From assembly GCA_017406465.1 (NCBI GenBank), contig JAFQYM010000054.1:1-34973 (forward strand): a stretch of DNA of 34,973 bases, given 5' to 3'. Numbering within the stretch: the first letter of the stretch is position 1; the number at the start of each line of letters is the position of its first letter. Made by a program: the position numbers and the translations under genes. Of this stretch, positions 21,878-30,125 are shown one piece after another. The DNA comes from Kiritimatiellia bacterium (GTDB lineage Bacteria; Verrucomicrobiota; Kiritimatiellia; RFP12; UBA1067). Under the pieces are notes generated by a model that saw only the letters and a list, made by a program, of their open reading frames with translations, had not been told where the DNA came from and ran no database searches.

Positions 21878-23997
21878 TTCGCAGCGCGGAGCTTCGGCTC
21901 GAGTTCGCGTAGCTTGGCGGCGAACGCCTCGGCAAGGACGCCATAGCCCGCGTCGTTCGGGTGGACGCCGTCGCCGATGTACGACGTCGCTGCGGCGGCC
22001 TTTGTGGCGGAATAGGCGTCAACGAGCGGAAGACCGCGCCGTTGCGCAAGTTCCCGCTGCCACGGAACGAGCTCTCCGCCGACGACGCTTTCACGGATCG
22101 AGAAGGAGTCCTTCTTGACAAACGGCGAGGCGGCAATAACGACGACCGGCGCGTTCGTGAGCGCGAGGAAGTCGTCGACGAGCTTCTCGTAGTCACGCTT
22201 CACGTCGTCCGCGTGGTCATTCCAGTTGACCGGCTTGGAGTCGTTCGTACCAAGCATGAAAAGGACGACGTCCGGGCGACTCTCGAGGGCCTTCGCCAGC
22301 TGGGGCGACTTGCGATAGCCCATGCCGCCGCGGCCGTTCCACTCCTTGCCCTCGTCGAGTGCCGTGCGGGCATTATGCCCGAAGTTGAGAACGGTCCATC
22401 CGTCGCCGAGGAGCGCTTGCAGCTGCGCGGGGTAGGCCGTCTTTTCGCGCTTGGACGCGCCGTGGCCGTAGGTGATGCTGTCGCCGACGCAGGCGACGAC
22501 AAGCGGACGCTTTGCGGCGCGCTCGAGCGCTGCACGGACCTTGTCGATCTGGAAAGCCCAGACCGGGACCATGCCGGGCTCGAGTTCTTTCGTTACGCGC
22601 GGGTCGAAGCGGAACTCTCCCTTGAGGAGGAAGTCCTCGAGCTCGCGCACTTCACGGATCGTAAGCGGGTCAGGAGCGGGAATCGGCTTCGGCGCACGGA
22701 ACGCGTCGGTGCGAAGCCAGACGGGATTCGTGAGCGCGCAGTGCTTCACAATCTGCTGACGCTTCTCGGCAAAGTCTGCGTCGTTCTCACCAAAGACGCG
22801 CGCGACAAGCCAGCCACCTTCCGCGTCGCCGGCAATCGTCCACGAAATGCGCCCGCCCGCGAAGTCGCGCTTCTCGGCAAGCACCTTTCCGCCGCGGCCG
22901 AGGAGCTGCACGCGCGAGAGCGTCTTCTCGCCATCGGCGGGCCACGCGAAGACTTCGACCTTGTGAGTCTTGCCGGCGCCGCTCTCGAGTTCCGCGCCCT
23001 GCAGATTACCGTCGACTTTCATGTAGAGTCCGGGACCGCTCGACATCGTGTGGTGCGCGGCGCGGAACTCCGCCTTGATCACATCAATCGTAAGCGGGCG
23101 CTTGAGGAAAGGAATCCAGTTGAAGAGCATCGTGCCCTTCTCCTCGATGCCGTGGCTCGGCGAGAGGTCGAGTTCGGAAAATCCCGGCACGCGATAGCCG
23201 AGGTCGAGAAGCGCGAACCACAGGTTCTGGTAGTCGGCGTGATACGGATCGTATCCTTGCACCGTCATGCCGTCGAGATAGCCGTCACGCATCAGCTGCG
23301 GAATCATGTCAGTCGCGATGTTCGTGACGAACGGTCCCTTGTTCTTGCCGTCCTTCGTCCACCAGCTCGTCGGGTGAGCCCAGATCGCGAGCGCGCCGTA
23401 TGACCTCTGCTCGGCGACGATCGTCGCGTAGGTGCGGCGCCTCTGGTAGTCGCCAGTAAGCGCGTTGCGCTCGGCCGTGTCGTTGTCGTAGTCGGAGTAC
23501 CAGCAAGGACGGTCCTGGCTGTAGTCGTGCCACGCGGGAACGGTCTGCTTGAACCCGACATACCACATGTGCCCGAAGCAAGACTTCGGCGTCTCGTTGT
23601 CGAGGTAGTAGAGAGTGCCGCCGCCGCGCGCGTTGAGCCCAGCGAGCATCGCGTTGTTTCCGGCGACATCCATCATCTCTTCCATCTGGTCGTTCTTAAG
23701 TCCGCCGAAGTAGCGGTCGCGGTCGGCGCGCTCGTTCTTTGAGTAGACGACCTGGTTGCTGATTGTCCATGGGCTCCCGACGCCGAATGCATCGACATGG
23801 TATTTCGCAGTCCACGCAAAGAGATTCGCGTCCGTCGTCTCTTCCGAGACTCCCGGTTTGCGGCAGTGGTGCGAGTGTCCAGCGACTTTCGCAAACGCAA
23901 TCGGCTCGGCAGGCGAGACATCGCCGCCTTCGACAGTCCACGCTCCAAACGCCGCGCCCATCGGCACGAGTGCTGCAAATAATGCAATCGTCTTCAT
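21862..23997 (-). CDS. Exported PHP-like metallohydrolase fused to an SGNH/GDSL hydrolase
   Basis: 711 residues from the ATG at 23997 (AAAGGA six nt upstream), with a signal peptide MKTIALFAALVPMGAAFG. The N-terminal region (about 30-330) has His-rich metal-site motifs (AGHSHHCRKPG with His41/43/44, AIWAHPTSWW, SELDLSPSHG) resembling CehA/McbA-type PHP phosphoesterases; this part is less certain. The C-terminal SGNH domain (about 498-705) is complete: GDS with Ser507, block II Gly540, GTND with Asn585, and DGVHPN with Asp676 and His679, so an esterase/deacylase is expected. It is the last gene of the exported-enzyme operon. Its final codons (AAKKNAP) and stop lie inside the terminator hairpin and match a repeat module seen in R1-R3. 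Confidence 0.82.
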   Translation of the reverse strand: MKTIALFAALVPMGAAFGAWTVEGGDVSPAEPIAFAKVAGHSHHCRKPGVSEETTDANLFAWTAKYHVDAFGVGSPWTISNQVVYSKNERADRDRYFGGLKNDQMEEMMDVAGNNAMLAGLNARGGGTLYYLDNETPKSCFGHMWYVGFKQTVPAWHDYSQDRPCWYSDYDNDTAERNALTGDYQRRRTYATIVAEQRSYGALAIWAHPTSWWTKDGKNKGPFVTNIATDMIPQLMRDGYLDGMTVQGYDPYHADYQNLWFALLDLGYRVPGFSELDLSPSHGIEEKGTMLFNWIPFLKRPLTIDVIKAEFRAAHHTMSSGPGLYMKVDGNLQGAELESGAGKTHKVEVFAWPADGEKTLSRVQLLGRGGKVLAEKRDFAGGRISWTIAGDAEGGWLVARVFGENDADFAEKRQQIVKHCALTNPVWLRTDAFRAPKPIPAPDPLTIREVRELEDFLLKGEFRFDPRVTKELEPGMVPVWAFQIDKVRAALERAAKRPLVVACVGDSITYGHGASKREKTAYPAQLQALLGDGWTVLNFGHNARTALDEGKEWNGRGGMGYRKSPQLAKALESRPDVVLFMLGTNDSKPVNWNDHADDVKRDYEKLVDDFLALTNAPVVVIAASPFVKKDSFSIRESVVGGELVPWQRELAQRRGLPLVDAYSATKAAAATSYIGDGVHPNDAGYGVLAEAFAAKLRELEPKLRAAKKNAP

Positions 23998-24018
23998 TGT
24001 CGTTCCTTTCAAGTTCGT

Positions 24019-25338
24019 TTAGAAAATTCCCTCTTCGCGCATCTCGCCGCCGCCCTTCCACTCGGGATCGGGCTTCAGGAGTTCGGCGTCAAGTCGCACA
24101 CCAGACGCGACGAGTCGCTTGCGAAGCTCCTCGCCGTCGAGCGACTCGAAGGAGCCACCCTTCGCGAGAAGCGCCGCGGCAGTTCCAGCCGCCTGCCCCG
24201 AAACGCAACACGCGGGGAGACACCTGACGACATCCCACATATCGTCGGCACATGCGATGCAGCGCCCTGCTGTCAGAAGATTTGAAACGCCCGGCACGAG
24301 AAGCTGCCCAAAGCGAAGCGGATAGACTGGACCTTTCATGCGCCAATCAGAGAAGATGCCGACGACAGCACCAGACGCACCTTCGCCCGCGACACGCGCG
24401 AGCTTGAGAAGCGTAGGATAAGTCGGAATAGAAAAGACATGAAGCGGCTCCTGCCCAAGCGCGGCGCGGCGCTTGTTCTCCTCCTCGATGTCGAGCAGGA
24501 TTGCGCGACGCGACGCGATCGCGTGGCGCGAACGTTCGTCCGCATCATCGCCCGCATAGTCGCGCGCCGCTGCGGGATCAAGCTTCCTCATCGTCTTCCC
24601 CGCGCCGCACCTAAGATGTATGTGCCTTTCGCCGTCGACGACGTAGTACCAGCCGCACGGTATGTTTCCCGTGCGACCGCCGACAGTCGACGCGCCGCAA
24701 AGCCACGCAAGAGTCGCAGAGCCAGTCGCGTCGGTAAACGCGTTTGCGGCAAGCAAGATACGCTGTGCGCCGCAACGGGCGACAAGCTCCGCGATGCGAG
24801 TGCCCTCCCGGACGACATTCTCCGCCGAACAGTCGTAGAAGATGTCAACGCCAGCGTCAACAAGCGCACGCTCAAGCCCGAGCATCATGGGACCAGGATC
24901 GAACACGAGCTCGTAGCGTTTGTCCGAGAGCTCCTTCTTCGTGCCCTTCTTGTCGACCCACGCGCCGTTCGGCTTCGCGGCGGAATACTTCATCGGCAGG
25001 CGCAGCAGCTCCTCGGGAATCCCGAAAGTGACTTGCCTGCCGTAGCCATCGCAAAGCGGCATGAAGACGATGATGTGCCCTTGCGTCGAAAGTCCGCCGA
25101 GAACATTCGTGCGCTCGAGAAGGCACGTCTTCGCGCCTGCGCGCGCCGAGGCGAGAGCGGCGGCAACTCCCGCAAAGCCGCCGCCCACGACAACATGGTC
25201 GTACTTGCGGCGAGCGAAGAAGCTATGAGGGCGAACGGCGGACGATGCGCCTTGCGCTTCATCGGCAAGACCGCCGAGCGGCGCAGTCGCGCCAAGCGCG
25301 GCCGCACCAGCAAAAAATGATCGCCTGTCCACTTTCAT
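24019..25338 (-). CDS. Tat-exported FAD-dependent oxidoreductase
   Basis: 439 residues. The N-terminus DRRSFFAGAAALGATAPLG is a twin-arginine signal, so the folded flavoprotein is exported. The Rossmann FAD motif VVGGGFAGVAAALASARAG (about 50-68) is followed by LLERTNVLGG, placing it in the FAD_oxidored (PF12831) group. The C-terminal FAD site appears as NLLTAGRCIACAD...SGQAAGTAAALLA. Substrate unknown. The ATG overlaps the previous gene's stop by four bases (ATGA). It is the fourth gene of the operon. Confidence 0.85.
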   Translation of the reverse strand: MKVDRRSFFAGAAALGATAPLGGLADEAQGASSAVRPHSFFARRKYDHVVVGGGFAGVAAALASARAGAKTCLLERTNVLGGLSTQGHIIVFMPLCDGYGRQVTFGIPEELLRLPMKYSAAKPNGAWVDKKGTKKELSDKRYELVFDPGPMMLGLERALVDAGVDIFYDCSAENVVREGTRIAELVARCGAQRILLAANAFTDATGSATLAWLCGASTVGGRTGNIPCGWYYVVDGERHIHLRCGAGKTMRKLDPAAARDYAGDDADERSRHAIASRRAILLDIEEENKRRAALGQEPLHVFSIPTYPTLLKLARVAGEGASGAVVGIFSDWRMKGPVYPLRFGQLLVPGVSNLLTAGRCIACADDMWDVVRCLPACCVSGQAAGTAAALLAKGGSFESLDGEELRKRLVASGVRLDAELLKPDPEWKGGGEMREEGIF

Positions 25339-26618
25339 TCGAGAATAATCGCCCTCAGCATTGCGATGTCACTATCGGTAAGGCCGCAGTCCTTCAAATA
25401 CGCCTCGACCTTCTCGCGCGTGTTCGCGCCAGGATACTTGTTGATCACGTCGTAGATCTGGTTGAAGAGCGTCTCGTGGCGGAACCAGTTCCCCGCGTTC
25501 GTGAAGCCAGAACACTCCCAGTCCTTGTTCAGCTCGTCGTCGTCGACGCCCATCAACGCCTCGATGAGAAACGCGAGCGTGCCAGTGCGGTCCTGCCCGC
25601 CGATACAGTGAAAGGCGATCGGGTAGTTCTTGGGCTTGAGAAAGACATCGAAGCACTGTTTCACGAGTTCCTTGCCGCGCGGCTTCTCAAGCCCGCCGTA
25701 GGCAGTCATCGCTACATTCACCCACTTCACGCGATCTCCAAGCGGCGAGACCTTCATTCCCGCGACCTCGCCAGCGCCACGCAAATCGAGATCGGTGCGA
25801 ATGCCGAGCTTGTCGAGCATTATCTTGCGCGCTGCGTCGGTGAGCCGTTCGCGCCCGCGATCGGAAGCGATAGGCACGCGGTGCCAGTCGTTCGCATCGT
25901 GTTCGCCGCGGTAGATCTTCGCCATATGGCCCGCCTGCCAGCACGGACGATTCGTGAGCGTGCCCGCGTCGAACTCGGCGCGGCACTGTGCCCATGTGAG
26001 GAAGTCGATGTCCTCTGGATTGTCGTTAAGCCCGGCCGTCCGGTAGATGAGTCCCTGACGCATGCGCTTGCCATCGAGGCCAACGCGCCCGCCGAGATCG
26101 CGCACATTCGGTATGCCGGGAACATTGATAAGCCGCGGCGCAGTCGCGTCGGTCGTGAACTTCCGCGTCGCAGTCGCGAGACGGCGACCGCCAGCGATTG
26201 CAGAAACCTCGACTTCGTATGTCGTGCCGATCTCGAGGTTGTCGAAGAAGGTATACGTCTCTCGCGCGCAGGCGAAGTCAACGGGAGCCGAGGAACCGTC
26301 CGAAAAACAGCGGCGAAGCGCGACCTCGAAGACCGGCTGAACCGTCGACATGCCGGAGAATCCGTCCCACCAGCGCCACGAGACAAGGACCGGCGTCGGC
26401 GCGTTCGGCTCCGCGGCAAGTATGCCGCGCTCGCCAGCATCCGCGAATTTCTTCACGCGCTCCGCGAGCGGCAGCGAGAGATAGTCCATCTTGCGCTTGG
26501 ACATGAGCCACACGGCATCTTCGCCAGTCGGCTGGAGGATGACGAGCTCTCCTGCCGCAGCGCAAGAGACGATCAAGGAGGCGGCGGCTGCAATGACGCA
26601 GACTGTCGGTCTTTTCAT
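25335..26618 (-). CDS. Secreted tyrosine-phosphatase-like hydrolase (Y_phosphatase3 type)
   Basis: 427 residues with a signal peptide (about 1-22). Residues about 75-160 form a fibronectin-III-like sandwich (PTPVLVSWRWWDG...EIGTTYEVEVSAIAGG). The phosphatase domain follows with NVRDLGG (about 171-177) and the P-loop HCIGGQDRTG (337-346; nucleophile Cys338, Arg344). Members of PF13350 act on phosphotyrosine, phosphoinositides or other phosphate esters. Export suggests an extracellular or periplasmic phosphate ester as substrate. The ATG overlaps the GDPD stop by one base (TGATG). Confidence 0.85.
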   Translation of the reverse strand: MKRPTVCVIAAAASLIVSCAAAGELVILQPTGEDAVWLMSKRKMDYLSLPLAERVKKFADAGERGILAAEPNAPTPVLVSWRWWDGFSGMSTVQPVFEVALRRCFSDGSSAPVDFACARETYTFFDNLEIGTTYEVEVSAIAGGRRLATATRKFTTDATAPRLINVPGIPNVRDLGGRVGLDGKRMRQGLIYRTAGLNDNPEDIDFLTWAQCRAEFDAGTLTNRPCWQAGHMAKIYRGEHDANDWHRVPIASDRGRERLTDAARKIMLDKLGIRTDLDLRGAGEVAGMKVSPLGDRVKWVNVAMTAYGGLEKPRGKELVKQCFDVFLKPKNYPIAFHCIGGQDRTGTLAFLIEALMGVDDDELNKDWECSGFTNAGNWFRHETLFNQIYDVINKYPGANTREKVEAYLKDCGLTDSDIAMLRAIILE

Positions 26619-27601
26619 CAGAGGTTTCTCCTGCCCTTGGACTCCAGATACTTTATGAGTTCGACGGGGCGGTCTGTCTGAATCATCGTCGCGCCGTTTT
26701 CAAGCGCCCAGCCCCAGCTGCCGTCGGGATCGCCCTTGAAGCCGCGCTCGTCGGTATGGCCGGCGCAGAGACTGTCCCACAGCGTGTTTATCCAGATGCG
26801 CGGGCCGCCGTCCTTCTGCATCGCCTTTAGGCGCTCCAGCACAACTACCGGCGTCTCCTTCGCGATGCAAAGCTCGTACGCGCCGGGAGCGCGCTTCTGC
26901 GCCTGCCACGCCTCGAACATCTTTATCGACTTCGCCGACGCCTCGTCAGACTTATGCTCCATCTTCCCGCTGAAGTTGAGATTGAGGATCGGCATGTAGT
27001 AGAACGTGCCGTCCTCAACGCCGGCCCAATGCTCCTTCATCGCCCTCTTGAGATCGTTGGGCATGAAGTAGCCCTTGAGGATGACCTCCTTCTCCATACC
27101 GAGCTTCTTCACGTATTCCGCGATGCCGTGCGGGTCGCGCGGAAACTTGTCGAGGTTGACTAGTATCTTGCCTTTCGTGAGGGCGAGCGCCTCCCTGAGC
27201 GTGAGGATCTTGTAGTCGGTCAGCTCCTTTCCGTTGGAGCTCTTGAGCCGATACTGGCCGATCTCCTCGAGAGTAAGGTCTGACGACTTGCCCTTGCCGT
27301 TGGAGACACGATCGAGCGTGCCGTCGTGGAGAAGGACGTATTCACCGTCCTTTGTGGCCGAGACGTCGAGTTCGACGATGTCCGCACCCTTCGCGATCGA
27401 TCCCTCGATGGCTCCGACCGAATTCTCCGGCGCGCTGCGCCAGTCGCCACGGTGCATCGTTACGAACACGTAGTCGCGATCTGCGCTGTCGAGCTTGGCG
27501 CGTATCTTTTCGGCACGGGTCTGCTCTGCGCCGCACGACGAAGACGCGAGCGCGGCCGTCGCGAGAACGCATGTCAATGATCTAAGCAATGTAGTTTTCA
27601 T
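26618..27601 (-). CDS. Secreted glycerophosphodiester phosphodiesterase
   Basis: 327 residues from the ATG at 27601, with AAAGGAG upstream. Signal peptide about 1-22; Cys23 after SSS could be lipidated but the lipobox is not canonical. Catalytic motifs of the GDPD barrel are all present: HRG (His50), PEN (Glu59), VELDV (Glu77, Asp79) and LHD (His92). It hydrolyses glycerophosphodiesters to glycerol-3-phosphate and an alcohol. The two-gene pairing with a secreted phosphatase suggests stepwise release of phosphate and glycerol from phospholipid head groups or teichoic-type polymers, which is inference. Confidence 0.9.
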   Translation of the reverse strand: MKTTLLRSLTCVLATAALASSSCGAEQTRAEKIRAKLDSADRDYVFVTMHRGDWRSAPENSVGAIEGSIAKGADIVELDVSATKDGEYVLLHDGTLDRVSNGKGKSSDLTLEEIGQYRLKSSNGKELTDYKILTLREALALTKGKILVNLDKFPRDPHGIAEYVKKLGMEKEVILKGYFMPNDLKRAMKEHWAGVEDGTFYYMPILNLNFSGKMEHKSDEASAKSIKMFEAWQAQKRAPGAYELCIAKETPVVVLERLKAMQKDGGPRIWINTLWDSLCAGHTDERGFKGDPDGSWGWALENGATMIQTDRPVELIKYLESKGRRNL

Positions 27602-27621
27602 TTTTATTCTCCTTTGGAAAT

Positions 27622-29175
27622 TCATTCGACGACGACTTCAATCGGACGCGTCGACTTTACGCTCAGGACCGGCTTTTCGTCGGCAGACTTGCGCTGTTCG
27701 CAAATGAGCGAGACGACGTTGCCGTCGGGAAGCGTCAGGTTCTCCATGCCGTGGCGCTCAAGAAGGCGAACCTTCCATGTCACCTTCCCGGGCGTGAAAT
27801 CCATCCCGAACACGTCGCGGATGAGCATCGCGATCGGCGTCACGCCCGAGAAGCCGACGAAGTCGCGGCGGACCAGCTGGCCGTAGAGCTTACCGGGCGC
27901 AAGGAGCTCGGGGTCGTAGCTCTCCCAGATCGTCCCGGTGTCGGCGTGGACGCGCGCCACCGCCGCGACGTGGCGACACGCGAGACGGTGCGCGACATCT
28001 GAAAGCCCGCACGCATCGAGTCCCCTCACCGCCATCCAGTCGGTGATGCACCACACTCCTCCGCGCCAGTAGTTGCCGCCGTCCGGCTCGTAGCCGAAGT
28101 CGCCCTTCGCGAGCGAGCGCGTGCCGCACGGCGCGGCGAAGGTCGCGGGATCCTCGAGCGCGGCGGCGAGGCGGCGCGCGCGGGCAGGCGGCGCAATGCC
28201 GGCGAGAAGCGCCCAGAACGCGCCAATGTGACGCGCCTTCCCGCGAGAGCCGTCGCGGTTGAGGTCGTGGTAGAGACCGGTTTCCTCGTTCCACATGCGC
28301 TCGTTAGCAAGGCGCGTCAAGGCGATGATCTCGGCTTCGAGGTTCGCGTCGCGCGGCAGATCTGCCGCGGCGGCGATTGCGAGAAGGCACTTAGCGTTGA
28401 AGACTTGCTGAAAGGTGACGTCGACCCAAGAGATGAAGCCGTGGTGGAACTCGGCCGAGTAGCGCTTCGTGTCGAAGCGCGGGATGTTGTCCATTCCGCA
28501 GCCCCAGCCAGAGCTCATGTAGGTGCCGTCCTTCCACGTGCGGTTGCGGCGAATCCACTCGTGGTAGGCGAGAAGTACTGGATAGACGCGGCGAAGACGA
28601 GACTTGTCGCCGGAGTAGCGGAACCACTCGAGCTCGGCCCACGCGAAGATGTTGCCACCGATGGACGAGAGGTCGCTGCGCTCGAACTGGCTGCGCCCGT
28701 CGTAGATGCCGAGCTGTCGCGGGATAAAGCCGTCGGAATCCTGCGCCGCGTAGAAGTTGTCAAGCTGGCAGATGAAGGGAAAGACGTTCGACGCATACTG
28801 GCCGAACATCGTGATGAAGCACGAACCCCAGACGAAGACGCTCTTCCCGAACGGTGTATAGACGTAGTTGCGCTTGAAGTTCGTTCCCTTCTCGGGTTTG
28901 TGAAGCTTTTCGCCTACCATGCGCCACGCATCCGCGAACGCGGCGACCTCGCGCGGATGACCGTCCCAAACAGCGCGTGGCACGCGCGTCTTCCACGCTT
29001 CGGCGTCTGGCAACGCCTTGTCCTCGACCGCCTCGCCCACGAAGGTGTTGTCCTTGAAGAGCGGAGAAGGACCATAGGTCCTGAAGAACTGGTGTTCCCG
29101 CGTCGCGGGGTCTTCATCCGCAAACGCCCACGCCGCGGCAAGGGCAAGCAGCAGACACGTAGTCTTCGTCTTCAT
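27622..29175 (-). CDS. Secreted (alpha/alpha)6-barrel glycoside hydrolase (trehalase/GH63-like)
   Basis: 517 residues from the ATG at 29175. Signal peptide MKTKTTCLLLALAAAWAFA. The barrel has the clan-G features: FVWGSCFITMFG (about 112-123), DNFYAAQDSDGFIPRQ, then GGNYWRGGVWCITDWM (about 375-390), and TIWESYDPE (about 430). These resemble MGH1-like, trehalase and GH63 alpha-glucosidase enzymes; the exact specificity is not readable. It is the first gene of the five-gene exported-enzyme operon. The promoter TGGTATCAT ends 7 nt from the ATG, so the operon mRNA starts almost at the initiation codon. Later genes have good Shine-Dalgarno sequences or overlap. Confidence 0.82.
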   Translation of the reverse strand: MKTKTTCLLLALAAAWAFADEDPATREHQFFRTYGPSPLFKDNTFVGEAVEDKALPDAEAWKTRVPRAVWDGHPREVAAFADAWRMVGEKLHKPEKGTNFKRNYVYTPFGKSVFVWGSCFITMFGQYASNVFPFICQLDNFYAAQDSDGFIPRQLGIYDGRSQFERSDLSSIGGNIFAWAELEWFRYSGDKSRLRRVYPVLLAYHEWIRRNRTWKDGTYMSSGWGCGMDNIPRFDTKRYSAEFHHGFISWVDVTFQQVFNAKCLLAIAAAADLPRDANLEAEIIALTRLANERMWNEETGLYHDLNRDGSRGKARHIGAFWALLAGIAPPARARRLAAALEDPATFAAPCGTRSLAKGDFGYEPDGGNYWRGGVWCITDWMAVRGLDACGLSDVAHRLACRHVAAVARVHADTGTIWESYDPELLAPGKLYGQLVRRDFVGFSGVTPIAMLIRDVFGMDFTPGKVTWKVRLLERHGMENLTLPDGNVVSLICEQRKSADEKPVLSVKSTRPIEVVVE

Positions 29176-29182
29176 GCCGTCA

Positions 29183-29188
29183 ATGATA
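29183..29188 (-). promoter_or_regulatory. Leaderless promoter of the exported-enzyme operon
   Basis: Minus-strand TGGTATCAT with a 7-nt spacer to the ATG at 29175. One mismatch from TATAAT; no -35 stands out. Confidence 0.5.
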
Positions 29189-29223
29189 CCATAAGAACAT
29201 GGCAAAGGCAAGGTCGCGGCGGC

Positions 29224-29499
29224 TCAAGAAGCCGACTTCGCTCGGCGCGAGTAGATGACGTAGAGCGCGAGATCGGTGGAGACGAGGGCAATGTCGGCGA
29301 GATAGACGGCGCACAGCCAGAGCTTCGTCCCTTCGACAACGTGCGCGGCAATTCCGCAAAGATAGCCAACGATCACGATGACCATGAAGTGCGGCGACTT
29401 CCCGTCGACGCGCTTCGCCTTGTATGTGCGCCAGATCGCAAACGGCCACGAGAAGCCGAAGGCGAACAGCATCGCGAACTCGAGTATTTCAGCAGTCAT
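29224..29499 (-). CDS. Small PQ-loop-like (SemiSWEET-type) membrane protein
   Basis: 91 residues with three predicted membrane helices (about 5-22, 37-55, 60-83). The segment FSWPFAIWRTYKAKRVDGKS has the PQ-loop shape (Trp-Pro followed by basic residues and G-K-S) seen in three-helix half-transporters that dimerise. The usual Pro-Gln is replaced by Trp-Pro, so transport activity is uncertain. It lies between the amidase-associated trio and the exported-enzyme operon, 39 bases after the small secreted gene, and could belong to either transcript. Confidence 0.6.
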   Translation of the reverse strand: MTAEILEFAMLFAFGFSWPFAIWRTYKAKRVDGKSPHFMVIVIVGYLCGIAAHVVEGTKLWLCAVYLADIALVSTDLALYVIYSRRAKSAS

Positions 29500-29538
29500 A
29501 TTCTTTAATCCGGTAGGTTTGACTCAAGATAAGGATCA

Positions 29539-30111
29539 TCATTCTGGAATATACAAAATTCCTGCATCAATGTATTCTTGCACTTTCTCCTGTGCATCTG
29601 GAGCCATTATAGACATCCAGCGATTGGTATCTCCGTCAACTTGAATCAATTTGTGAAGCAGATTCGTAACCGCTGGATCTGTGTTACGGTAATACAACTG
29701 ATCGACAAGTCCTGGCTTTGTCGAATAGGCCTCAAACCATGCAACTTCATTGCTCGATATATTCCCAGCAAGACATTCATCAACGACCTTGTTAAAGAAC
29801 GGCAAATGGAAATCCCATCCGTACTGAAATCCTGCGGCAAGCAACAGATATCGCTCCGTTTGATTTGTGGCAATGTTGCCAATATGTTCAATGACATTCT
29901 GCCAATCATTCGAAACAATGCGAGCCAACACCTGATAGCTTGGGTGTCTGCAAACGCTTTGTCCACCAATTTCCCCTTCGGTGAATACGCGAAGTGTTTT
30001 TTGGTTTAAATTGGTTGTCGCTGTATCAACAGCCGCTCTAAGCGACTCGAATTCGGCCATCGCCGAACAAGCCGCGCAAACAGCAAATATCGCCAAAACA
30101 TTTCTCTTCAT
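29539..30111 (-). CDS. Small secreted helical protein, candidate immunity partner of the amidase-tipped protein
   Basis: 190 residues from the ATG at 30111, with AAAGGA nine nt upstream. Signal peptide MKRNVLAIFAVCAACSAMA. The mature part is alpha-helical and moderately acidic, with no enzyme motif. An upstream in-frame ATG at 30129 overlaps the stop of the 855-residue gene, so the two genes are effectively coupled. Amidase toxins that act on the cell wall are normally paired with exported, small, soluble immunity proteins encoded immediately downstream; position, size and export fit. Immunity function is inference; I do not recognise the family. Confidence 0.65.
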   Translation of the reverse strand: MKRNVLAIFAVCAACSAMAEFESLRAAVDTATTNLNQKTLRVFTEGEIGGQSVCRHPSYQVLARIVSNDWQNVIEHIGNIATNQTERYLLLAAGFQYGWDFHLPFFNKVVDECLAGNISSNEVAWFEAYSTKPGLVDQLYYRNTDPAVTNLLHKLIQVDGDTNRWMSIMAPDAQEKVQEYIDAGILYIPE

Positions 30112-30125
30112 TTTTTGCATTCCTT

